A stretch of DNA of 15,558 nt, taken from positions 1-15,558 of the forward strand of contig JAENVT010000186.1 of the NCBI GenBank assembly GCA_016650435.1, read 5' to 3'. The stretch comes from Ilumatobacteraceae bacterium (GTDB taxonomy: Bacteria; Actinomycetota; Acidimicrobiia; Acidimicrobiales; Ilumatobacteraceae). The notes beneath the pieces are model-generated. The model was not told where the DNA came from, made no database searches, and was given only the letters and a program-made list of their open reading frames with translations. Both the position numbers and the translations under genes were made by a program. Of the stretch, positions 8,501 to 14,922 are shown piece by piece. Numbering within the stretch: position 1 is the first letter of the stretch; each line of letters starts with the position of its first letter.

Positions 8501-10699
8501 TTCGGCCGGTCGGACGATGGCCTGCTCCAAGGACTGCGGGCTCAACGGAGGCACGGCGAACGTTCCATCCGCGACCAGCTGGCCGATCAACCCGTGCTGC
8601 AGCGGTCTGTCATAGAGGTCAGCTCTGACCGTCGCCACGCAACGGATCCCGAACTCGCCGGCAACCAGAATGGTGCTCAGGAACCGCTCTCGTTCGGCCG
8701 CATCGGCGAGGGTCCAGCATTCCTCGAACTGGTCGACGATCAACACGATCGGACCGGCGCCGTCACCGACCGCGCCGCTGAACCAGTCGGCCGGATTGGT
8801 CGTCGAGTTGTCGGTCGCGGCGATCTCGCGGAGCGCTTGACCCAACGCGACGGTGGGTCGATCACCCGGGACCATCGTCGCCACTCGAGTACCGCCGTGA
8901 CGAAGCAGCGGTATCAGCCCGGCATACACCAGCGAGCTCTTCCCGGACCCGGATGGGCCGACCACGGCGACGAACTTCTTGGCGGCCAGCGTGTCGCGCA
9001 ACGCGACGGCGACGTCGGCACGGCCGAAGAAGTCGGCGGCGTCTGCTTCGCCGAAGGCACGGAGACCCTTGTACGGGTTGACCGTCGACGTCACCTCGGT
9101 GCTCAGCGCCCGAGCCGCCCGCCGTCGTGACGAGTCAGGTTTTGCCAATTGCGAACCCAGGGGGGTCAACACGCCCCCCGGCCGACCAACGGCGTCACGC
9201 CAGGCGACGATGAATTCGGCCAGCGAGTCGTATCTCGCTTCAGCTCGCGGTGCGGTTGCCGTAGCGAGGACGGCATCGAGCAGCTCGCACCGCTCCTCGA
9301 TCAAGCCGGTGAGGCTCGGCAGGCGGGAGCTGGTCGGGGTTTGCATCAACGTCAACGGCGACCTCCCGGTGAGCAGCTCCCAGAGCATGCAGCCGAAGCT
9401 GAAGATGTCGGACTGAACGGTGTCACCTGTGCGGTCGGAGAGCTCCGGTGGCCCATACACCCGGGTACGATCTCTCGCCAGGGATTGCGTCCAGGATGTG
9501 ACGGCAATGCCGAAATCCGACAGGTAGGCGTTCCCCGTCTCGTCGAACAGCACGTTCGACGGCTTGATGTCGCAATGCACGACTCCGGCGGCGTGGGCTG
9601 CCAACAGACCGCTGCCGACCTCTTCGACGACGCGGCTGACACGCGCCACACTGAACGGACCGTCGCTCGCGAGAGCGCCGAGTGCGGTGCCTCCCGTGAG
9701 GAGACGGAACACGAGGTAGGCGCCGCCCGGTTCGCGCCAGTAGTCGTACAGCGGAACTATGTGGGGATGTTCGAGCCTGGCAACCAGCTGTGCCTCGGCC
9801 TCGAACCGTTGAATGAACTCCGGGCTGTCCACCAGTTCGGGACGGATCGATTTGATCGCCACCTCACGATTCGTGCCCGGCTGCGTCGCCGCGAACACCC
9901 GACCGAACGCACCCTCGCCGAGCACCTCATGGACGGCGTAACCACGCAGCAGCCTGGCCCGACCACTCACATTGGCAACCGGGGCACCTGACGCCAGCGA
10001 GCGTTCCAGCGCGACCAGATCGTCGGAAGGATCCAGCCCCGTCTCCTCGGCGAGCCGAGTGCGAAACGCCTGGTAGGCGCGCAACGCGTCGGCTCGGCGG
10101 CCGGTGCTGAACAACGCCCGCATCAGCAACGACACGGGCCGCTCGCGCAACGGATGATCGCCGGTCAGCCGCCCCAGCTCGGGAATCGCCCGATGGTGAT
10201 GGCCGAGGGCAAGGAGCGCCTCGGCTCTCTCTTCCAATGCGACAACCCGCAACTCGCTGAGCCGATTGGCCTCGGTGAGCACCCACCACTCTCCGCCGAA
10301 CTCGCCGTACGGGCTGCCGCGCCACAAAGCGAGCGCTCGATCGTACAGCTCGACAGCCCGCCCGGGCTCTGCGATCCCAGCCGCCGAGAGCAGTTCCTCG
10401 AACTGTTGTGCATCGACCAGCGAGTCACCGAGGTCAAGCTGATACCCACCCGGAACCGTTGTGATCGACGATTCGAGGAGCGCCCCACGAAGCCTTGACA
10501 CGTAGGTCATCACTGCTCGTGGCGCACCATCTGGTGCCAGCCCATCCGGCCACAGGCACTCAACCAGGCGATCCACAGAGATGGACTGTCCCGGCCTTGA
10601 CAACATGAGGGCGAGGAGCCGTCGTTGCTGAGGACCACCAACGCTGACAACGACATCGTCAAGTTTGGCCTCGACCGAACCGAGCACCCCAAAGCGCAT
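5540..10699 (-). CDS. SARP/BTAD - Ser/Thr kinase - nSTAND1 NTPase - TM - WD40 fusion protein
   Basis: This 1719-residue protein strings signalling modules together. Residues 1-90 form a winged-helix SARP DNA-binding domain and about 95-240 a BTAD helical domain. A Ser/Thr kinase follows at 253-500: GEGAFG loop (261-266), Lys283, HCDIKPSN (375-382; HRD arginine replaced by Cys), DFG (395-397) and GPPE. The nSTAND1-type NTPase begins with NPYKGLRAFGEADAADFFGR (541-560), with Walker A GPSGSGKSS (581-589) and Walker B IVLIVDQFEE (651-660). One hydrophobic span lies at about 968-987 behind a run of arginines, so the N-terminal modules should be cytoplasmic and the WD40-like region (about 1040-1719) outside. 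The C-terminus NLTRDEWSTYIGD is the cap typical of nSTAND1-WD40 proteins. The ATG at 10697-10699 follows GGGAGG by five bases, fixing the start. The streptomycete AfsK kinase and AfsR regulator are separate proteins with related modules. A sensing or defence role is inference. Confidence 0.9.
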   Translation of the reverse strand: MRFGVLGSVEAKLDDVVVSVGGPQQRRLLALMLSRPGQSISVDRLVECLWPDGLAPDGAPRAVMTYVSRLRGALLESSITTVPGGYQLDLGDSLVDAQQFEELLSAAGIAEPGRAVELYDRALALWRGSPYGEFGGEWWVLTEANRLSELRVVALEERAEALLALGHHHRAIPELGRLTGDHPLRERPVSLLMRALFSTGRRADALRAYQAFRTRLAEETGLDPSDDLVALERSLASGAPVANVSGRARLLRGYAVHEVLGEGAFGRVFAATQPGTNREVAIKSIRPELVDSPEFIQRFEAEAQLVARLEHPHIVPLYDYWREPGGAYLVFRLLTGGTALGALASDGPFSVARVSRVVEEVGSGLLAAHAAGVVHCDIKPSNVLFDETGNAYLSDFGIAVTSWTQSLARDRTRVYGPPELSDRTGDTVQSDIFSFGCMLWELLTGRSPLTLMQTPTSSRLPSLTGLIEERCELLDAVLATATAPRAEARYDSLAEFIVAWRDAVGRPGGVLTPLGSQLAKPDSSRRRAARALSTEVTSTVNPYKGLRAFGEADAADFFGRADVAVALRDTLAAKKFVAVVGPSGSGKSSLVYAGLIPLLRHGGTRVATMVPGDRPTVALGQALREIAATDNSTTNPADWFSGAVGDGAGPIVLIVDQFEECWTLADAAERERFLSTILVAGEFGIRCVATVRADLYDRPLQHGLIGQLVADGTFAVPPLSPQSLEQAIVRPAERYGATFEEGVVTAIVAETNAQPAGLPLLQFAVAEMYERRVDNHITATTFQQLGGLGGAIGRRAEAIYGALSEEMKAHTRQLFGRLVAPGHGTPDTRRRARFGELSEPERAVADRFVEARLLVADRDLATREPVIEVAHEALLSNWPRLREWLEIDRRWLAQLQHLATAARTWDEAGRPDGELYRGSRLEGVLEALPERGDQLNAEERSFVEASRTVRDAVRDRERRTARRLRRLLTTTACLLALALVAGAIAFTQRQNARTAEVSAEQTTLASRLLSLRSSQRDLAALLAVEAWRRSPKVTSKAALFGTFTFDPGFLGYLHFAGANTAAVAIPGMTKLVVTSSKRNGEPGFEPGQVVDVLSGDAGVQLEAIMQGTVVSQWIEVSTSGRVAAAMEEEFGPNGLHRVAAAFDLSTGRKIGRTIELSGTTAWSMVAVDATGAQLAIGADDRGAATVYDTSSGKVVAELPALAYEPHADPGLTGALGYGPDGRLYLGSTADHLRVFDPVTFDMVADIKVPDDSTGGLMKFSPDGGTLVARGRIRDPLTDAPRISIARIDLPTRSVVWSINGSDEGISECGEWTFSLAMDRLWCGTNFGVIHERSLATGEITGRTIESQRGSSQSLELMDVGGASILVVVDGEAGLIGRWRVDGGGPIQRLVAAGRVLISAQADSKTVLVGKPNGGVPPFDLDYALWDTASDTLTQALPDIVWGGGQGNIIYGAFSDGTIGTYNVTTKQRRSFGYPLNRDDMPSAKNISRDGALLLLGYSDGHVVELDVATGETVVRFSGDGRQVEHVVITDDHSRIYVSGQGLYALNATTGEVVASSNNRSLGNVAISPQGVLVASAHDGGIGIYEPDTLVQTASLAGARGFVSQLRFSEDGNVLLASGDDGTLSMYDVRTRVRLGDAAPVGRPGTNAPVDLREDGVEAVIPSLRVDGAAVWDLNPEHWVTAACSVARRNLTRDEWSTYIGDLGGYRATCPEFPAPPGTP

Positions 10700-10704
10700 C
10701 CCAG

Positions 10705-10710
10705 CCTCCC
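10705..10710 (-). promoter_or_regulatory. Ribosome binding site of the giant fusion gene
   Basis: On the minus strand GGGAGG stands five bases before the ATG at 10699. It is one of the few strong Shine-Dalgarno sequences in the window and decides the start of the SARP domain. Confidence 0.75.
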
Positions 10711-10722
10711 AAGTCCTCTGAT

Positions 10723-10773
10723 GGATCGTAAGGCATCGTCACAGAACGCGTTTACAGATCGTCAACAACGCGT
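10723..10773. promoter_or_regulatory. Candidate SARP operator: phased heptamer repeats in the divergent spacer
   Basis: Five heptamer-like units end in CGT at near-helical spacing: GGATCGT (10723-10729), GCATCGT (10733-10739), AACGCGT (10745-10751), AGATCGT (10756-10762) and AACGCGT (10767-10773). The steps are 10, 12, 11 and 11 bases, and the two AACGCGT copies are exactly 22 apart. SARP regulators are known to bind direct heptamer repeats at 11- or 22-base spacing. The site lies between the SARP-containing gene and the protease gene, so autoregulation and co-control are plausible but inferred. Confidence 0.45.
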
Positions 10774-10870
10774 CTTGCGACTCGACTCGACCCCAGCGTG
10801 CAGCGATGGTGTTGACGAACTGCAACCCGCTGTCGCGGTCTTGTGAGGCTTTCCCGCTCACGGTGCAGGC

Positions 10871-11758
10871 ATGGCAACCAAGTTCATCTCGTACGCAATC
10901 CTGTTCGCGCTGCTGGCCGGAGACGGACTTGCGGGGAACGTCCCGACCGCGGCCGCCGAGCCCGCGGTTGGAGTCGATCCAGTCATCGATGTGCCTGCCC
11001 CCTGGGTCTGGCACACAGAAGACGGGGTGCGCCGCGGTGGTCGTGCCGCCCGGATCGAACTCGACAACGCCGACCTCAACACCGCAATGTCCGTGTGGTA
11101 CCGGCTCGCCTACGTCGACGGTGGCAGCCGCCTGCAAGTCTTCGAGCACTACGCCGCTACCACCCGAGATCCTCAATCTGACATCGTGCGGAGCGAGAAC
11201 CTGGCCTGGCGCCTGGCCAATGAAGCACTCGGAGCAGACAGCGATCTTGCATCATCCAACCAACTACCAAGCTGGGCCCGCGTCCGGACCGGCAACGACA
11301 GCGGATCCTCAGCCGGGTTGATTTTCACCCTCGCCTACATCGATCTACTGACTCCAGGAAAACTCGTCGGCAACCTACGCATCGCCGGCACAGGTGGCGT
11401 CGGGTCCGACGGAGTCGTCACCCCGGCGTCAGGGCTCGACGCCAAAGTCGCTGCAGCCGTGCTCACCCGACCCGACGTGATCTTCACGACCAGCGCGCCA
11501 GAGTTGATCGAGCATGTCACCATCGTCGAATCTCAGCACACCCGCAACCCCGACGTCGGCTTCACCGTCGGCGAATGGCTCAACGTCAGCGGATACGAAC
11601 AAGCAGGCCGAAAGGCTGCTGGCCACCCAGGAACCATCGCCGTCATCGTCGTTCACGACCTCCGACAAGCACTGGCGTGGCTGTGCGGCCGCACCAACAA
11701 CATCATCACGTGCGCAGCCGCCCGCAGAACCGCAACCATCCCCATCGGAACGATCTAG
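10871..11758 (+). CDS. Exported Lon-like serine protease (peptidase S16 domain)
   Basis: The 295-residue protein begins with a hydrophobic stretch and a signal-peptide-like end (AAA-EP, about residue 30). The only in-frame ATG after an upstream TGA is at 10871. From about residue 135 it resembles the proteolytic domain of Lon: GNDSGSSAGLIFTLAYIDLL carries the presumed catalytic Ser147, followed by GNLRIAGTGGVGSDGVVTPA and GLDAKVAAAVL with the presumed catalytic Lys192. The Ser-Lys distance (45) is close to that in Lon (43 in E. coli). There is no ATPase domain, so this is a Lon-like domain working outside the cytoplasm, as in some actinobacterial secreted or PDZ-linked S16 proteins. Cys272 and Cys281 could form a disulfide after export. 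It is divergent from the giant STAND gene, 171 bases away, and is the only other cargo gene of the island. Its substrate is unknown. Confidence 0.72.
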   Translation: MATKFISYAILFALLAGDGLAGNVPTAAAEPAVGVDPVIDVPAPWVWHTEDGVRRGGRAARIELDNADLNTAMSVWYRLAYVDGGSRLQVFEHYAATTRDPQSDIVRSENLAWRLANEALGADSDLASSNQLPSWARVRTGNDSGSSAGLIFTLAYIDLLTPGKLVGNLRIAGTGGVGSDGVVTPASGLDAKVAAAVLTRPDVIFTTSAPELIEHVTIVESQHTRNPDVGFTVGEWLNVSGYEQAGRKAAGHPGTIAVIVVHDLRQALAWLCGRTNNIITCAAARRTATIPIGTI

Positions 11759-11766
11759 CTCGCACC

Positions 11767-11783
11767 CGCGCGTTCTGCGCGCG
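11767..11783 (+). terminator. GC hairpin after the protease gene
   Basis: CGCGCG (11767-11772) pairs with CGCGCG (11778-11783) around TTCTG, nine bases after the TAG stop. There is no T run, so it is at best a U-poor terminator. Confidence 0.35.
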
Positions 11784-12142
11784 TATCTCGTGACCACCAG
11801 CTTGTCCGTACGCGGAACAACACGCACGGAGCACATCTAGCGCCGGGGGTCTGCTCGCTGCCACGAAAGGCTGCGGAAGGGCGCCCGCCATCACGGACCC
11901 TTACGATCGGATGCCATAGCGGTGATATCGAGCGAATCCAATCCTCGTGTGGTAGGCGGCGAGTTCCTCGTATCAAGCAACGCGCAGCCGGTGCCGCCCT
12001 GACCAACCGCTGACGCCGGGCACCACGGCCCTCACATGGCACGCAGGTGAGGAAGAGGCCGTCACGGGTGTCTGCCACAGCGCTCAATCCACCGACCGGC
12101 GGGGGTATTGACCGTTGGTGAGCAGCACGCACCAGAGAGAAT

Positions 12143-12168
12143 GTTTGCTACTGGGTTTGCTACTGGAT
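12143..12168 (+). repeat. Tandem putative integrase arm sites, right end
   Basis: GTTTGCTACTGG (12143-12154) is directly followed by GTTTGCTACTGGAT (12155-12168); the latter is identical to 4961-4974 at the left end. They lie about 115 bases inside the attR core. In an excised circle the core would be flanked by two sites on one side and one on the other, an asymmetric layout known for tyrosine-recombinase attP sites. Confidence 0.55.
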
Positions 12169-12282
12169 CGGCAGGTATGCCCGTCCAGGTCAGAGCCCGT
12201 CTGTTGATCGTGCAGTATTCTGAGCTGGTACATCACAACACAGGGCAGTCCTGGGCAACACTCGATGGACGCAGGGCAACTT

Positions 12283-12337
12283 CCTCTCAAGGTGGCGGCA
12301 CGGGTTCGAATCCCGTTGGGGCTGCCAATAAGGCCTG
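12283..12337 (+). repeat. attR: 55-bp direct repeat, copy 2 (tRNA-Glu 3' fragment)
   Basis: Identical over 55 bases to 4862-4916. It contains the anticodon loop, T arm, 3' acceptor strand and CCA of tRNA-Glu, but the upstream sequence cannot form the D arm or the 5' acceptor strand. It is a tRNA fragment, not a functional gene, and marks the far end of the island. Confidence 0.93.
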
Positions 12338-12376
12338 GTTGAAGGGAATCGACCGTGAGGCGAACTGCGTCAGCGA

Positions 12377-12574
12377 GTGAGCACTGGGGTAGACGCGGTG
12401 CACGGCGACGATACGCAGTTCGGCACCTACCAAGTTGGCGAGTTCGGCGGCGTGCTCGACAGCCGCTCCGGCACTGTTAGGGGGACGATTCGTGTCCTCT
12501 CTAAGGACGCCGGTCGTCGTCTGCTCGCAAATCGCTTGCAGAATGTGGTGCTAGACCATTGCGAATGGGTTGGG
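12377..12574 (+). other. Probable coding stretch in another frame, upstream of the patatin gene
   Basis: From the GTG at 12377 a frame with strongly GC-rich third positions gives about 60 plausible residues, including GTYQVGEFGGVLDSRSG and GRRLLANRLQNVVLDHCEW. Past about 12565 the same frame becomes arginine-rich nonsense, while the frame of the patatin protein takes over. One missing base in the GGTTGGGC run near 12569 would join the two into one protein with an N-terminal extension. An in-frame stop (12356-12358) precedes the GTG. It may be a mutation, an assembly error or a separate short gene. I do not recognise the segment. Confidence 0.4.
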
Positions 12575-14703
12575 CATTCGAGGGTGACGAGGGTCTCTCG
12601 TTTTCGGCGTTGGTCCTCACAGCGGACACAAACGCCCCCCAGGTGGCGGCAACCATGTATCGCCAGCTCACGGCGCGTCCTTCGACCGGGTACACAACTC
12701 GCGTCTTCACCTCGTTCGATGTCACCGGCACAGACCTTGTTGACGATATCAATCGAGCGGCCGCCAGTGTTCCCGAGCGCGGCTATACGTTGTGCTATGT
12801 ATCCGGACGCCATCAGCTGCTCGCCGATGACATCGTCGTGGCAGGTCCGCCGCCCACCACACTGAGCCAAGTCCTCACGACGTTGCTTCATTCATCCTCG
12901 CCTTTTGGACTCCTGGTGTTAGTCGACCACTACGGTGAGGGCGACGGACTTCACGCAGCGACCGTAGGGGCGCTCGCGAGGGCAAGCATCGCCTGTCCGT
13001 GGTGTCTGATCTCAGAAGCAGTCGATGTCGAGGTGATCGATCCCACTCACACTCCGTTGCTCGAGGCACTCGGTCACGGCCTCGGGGACGAAGGACCGAC
13101 GCACACCGCCCGGTGGTTCCGAGCGGCGGATCTGCATAGGCAAGGATCCCGGTTCGCTGCCGATCGAGGACTAACACCTCCCATGATGACCGCCACCGCG
13201 TCCGTTTGGCTTCCCGTCGGATTTGTGGAGCGGGCCCCGACCGGCCCGGAGTTCGACGAGCGGTTGGAGCTTGCCCTGTCCGGTGGTGGCTATCGTGCTT
13301 CTGCCTTCTCGCTCGGATCGCTGCTCTACCTTGTGCACTCTGGTCTGAACAAGCGCGTCGATTCGATCGTCTCTGTATCCGGGGGTTCGATCACCAACGC
13401 TTGGATTGCCCAGACCATTGACTATGCCAAGCTCAACTCCGCGGAGGAGTTCGCGCCGTGCGCTCAAGGGCTCGCTTCTCATCTTTGCCGAACCAGCCTG
13501 GTGTCGCTGAAGAACGTGTACTTCGCGCTCTGGTTGGCTCTACTGGTGGCCGCGGTTGTATTCGCCGGCACGAGGATTGTTGCTGACTGGCCATTGAGTC
13601 GTGGCGATTTGCCTGTCCTGGTTGCGACCGTGCTTGCGGCTGCGGTAGTTATTCAGGCTCGAGGTCACGTAGTCACGCGTTGGCTCGCGCGGAACTACTG
13701 TCGGTCGGCGCAATACCAGAGGATCGGTGACCTCGCGGACCGAACGGTGGACCATGTCATCGCCGCGACCGATCTTTGCACCGGTGAGCCGTTCTGCATG
13801 TCCGGCCGTTCGAAAGGACGAACGTTTAGCCCTACCTGGGGTCTTCGTCCCGGCCGATCAGTCCGGCTTTCGACTGCCGTTCGCGCCTCGACTGCCCTTC
13901 CTCCACTCATGCCTCCGGTCCGACTCAAGCTTGAAAGCTGGCCAGACCAGGTAGGGGAACCACGCGCAATATGGCTTACAGACGGTGGAATCTGGAACAA
14001 CCTCGGTACCGATTGGAGCCGATTCCGCTCCGAGATCTTGAGCGCCGAGTGGACCCGCATCAGCAATGCCGAAGGGGTCACCGCTGCGATAATGGCGGCC
14101 GACGGCGCAGCTCCGTCCGGTGGCGTCCGGCTGGTGATTGACGCATCCGCACCATTGATCCATCGACGAATGCGAACTTTATGGATTCCCGTGCTTTCGA
14201 CTCTGGACACCGCACTGCGAGCGATGCTCACCTCGTACGCAAGCACAGTTGCGGCGCGTCGGCCCGCGCTCACAGCGGCACGCGACCGGATGATTCTCAA
14301 CCCGGAGCGGTGGCATGTGGACTGGCCCCAACCCCCCATGACCTGGAATGAGACGCCTGGTTCATCGCCTCCGCTCGAACTCATCGTCGGGATGGTTGGG
14401 CCGGGCGAGATCGCGGACAATTGGACAAGCTCGGGCCTAGGCACCCACTGGGACCAAATCGGAGCCTCCTACAGGGCCGAACTGTCACAAGCCGAACAGG
14501 AGTTGGCGCGGATACGAGGTGACAGGCCGAAAGCCGCGACGACGCTGAATGGTTTGGGTACCAACGTCGTACTGCAGTTGGTCGTCGATGGCTACCTCGC
14601 AACGCGAGAAACTCTCGTGACCGCTTTCGAGAATCACAGCGCGCCGGCCATACCCGATACCGCATGGTTCGACCGAATGATCGGTCTAAGAGATTCCGGC
14701 TGA
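12559..14703 (+). CDS. Patatin-like phospholipase with degenerate caspase-like N-terminal region and internal membrane hairpin
   Basis: The frame gives 714 residues from a TTG at 12559; an ATG at 12565 is also possible, and neither has a ribosome site. Residues 236-480 carry the patatin signatures: LALSGGGYRAS (oxyanion hole, 238-248), SVSGGSITN with the presumed nucleophile Ser274, IAATDLCTGEPF, and TDGGIWNNLG with the presumed Asp475. Two hydrophobic segments (about 320-337 and 351-366) lie between Ser and Asp, so the lipase would be membrane-bound. Residues 13-175 resemble a caspase-like fold: CYVSGRHQLLADD sits where the SGHG-type His motif would be, and LLVLVDHYGEG where D-C-x-S-G would be, with the catalytic Cys missing. 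Patatins cleave acyl chains from lipids, and some act as effectors in bacterial defence; that role here is inference. The upstream coding stretch in another frame suggests a disrupted N-terminus. Confidence 0.82.
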   Translation: MRMGWAFEGDEGLSFSALVLTADTNAPQVAATMYRQLTARPSTGYTTRVFTSFDVTGTDLVDDINRAAASVPERGYTLCYVSGRHQLLADDIVVAGPPPTTLSQVLTTLLHSSSPFGLLVLVDHYGEGDGLHAATVGALARASIACPWCLISEAVDVEVIDPTHTPLLEALGHGLGDEGPTHTARWFRAADLHRQGSRFAADRGLTPPMMTATASVWLPVGFVERAPTGPEFDERLELALSGGGYRASAFSLGSLLYLVHSGLNKRVDSIVSVSGGSITNAWIAQTIDYAKLNSAEEFAPCAQGLASHLCRTSLVSLKNVYFALWLALLVAAVVFAGTRIVADWPLSRGDLPVLVATVLAAAVVIQARGHVVTRWLARNYCRSAQYQRIGDLADRTVDHVIAATDLCTGEPFCMSGRSKGRTFSPTWGLRPGRSVRLSTAVRASTALPPLMPPVRLKLESWPDQVGEPRAIWLTDGGIWNNLGTDWSRFRSEILSAEWTRISNAEGVTAAIMAADGAAPSGGVRLVIDASAPLIHRRMRTLWIPVLSTLDTALRAMLTSYASTVAARRPALTAARDRMILNPERWHVDWPQPPMTWNETPGSSPPLELIVGMVGPGEIADNWTSSGLGTHWDQIGASYRAELSQAEQELARIRGDRPKAATTLNGLGTNVVLQLVVDGYLATRETLVTAFENHSAPAIPDTAWFDRMIGLRDSG

Positions 14704-14751
14704 CCGAACCGATGTTCGCAGACGGTGTCGCCCCGGAACACAACCACGAAA

Positions 14752-14772
14752 GAGCCGGGACAGTCTCGGCTC
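14752..14772 (+). terminator. Hairpin after the patatin gene
   Basis: GAGCCGGGA (14752-14760) pairs with TCTCGGCTC (14764-14772), nine pairs including one G-T, around a three-base loop, about 50 bases after the stop. No T run follows, so the terminator role is uncertain. Confidence 0.35.
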
Positions 14773-14922
14773 GTGCCACTACCTGGTTGATGATCCTGGT
14801 AGCGGTGATCTGACCGATCCGACAAATAGGTGATCAGCCCATAACCCTCCACGACGACTTGCGCAGAATACTCAGCCCGACGCACTCAGAACATTCCACG
14901 CCGTTCACTGTGGTAGCGCCGC

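Larger units (their letters stand above)
11759..12282. other. Non-coding right end of the island
   Basis: About 520 bases between the protease gene and attR hold no convincing gene. Open frames here lack ribosome sites, and their translations are arginine-rich without motifs. The stretch contains a GC-only hairpin just after the protease stop (11767-11783) and the tandem GTTTGCTACTGG motifs at 12143-12168. I looked for integrase or excisionase remnants and saw none. Confidence 0.55.
4862..12337. mobile_element. tRNA-Glu-integrated genomic island (no integrase seen)
   Basis: The boundaries are set by a perfect 55-bp direct repeat, 4862-4916 and 12283-12337, that starts in the tRNA-Glu anticodon stem and runs 10 bases past the CCA. 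This is the usual signature of a tyrosine-recombinase element that enters the 3' end of a tRNA gene and restores it on one side. Just inside each end are copies of a GTTTGCTACTGG motif, which I infer to be arm-type integrase sites. The cargo is a giant SARP-kinase-STAND-WD40 protein (minus strand) and an exported Lon-like protease (plus strand). No integrase, excisionase, replication or transfer gene can be recognised, so the element is either non-autonomous or has lost its integrase. Confidence 0.8.

Noticed and set aside
11755..12132. A 125-codon minus-strand frame with CVPC and CAPC pairs
   Set aside because: The cysteine pairs suggested a zinc finger, but the rest is arginine-rich low-information sequence running into the hairpin and the end of the protease gene; no start signal.
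12108..12380. A 90-codon open frame crossing the attR tRNA fragment
   Set aside because: Its translation contains GGGTGSNPVGA, which is simply the T arm and 3' end of a tRNA read as protein; there is no ribosome site and no family resemblance.
12550..12580. Programmed -1 frameshift signal in front of the patatin gene
   Set aside because: No classical slippery heptamer (X XXY YYZ) exists in the upstream frame at the switch point, so a simple one-base loss is more likely.
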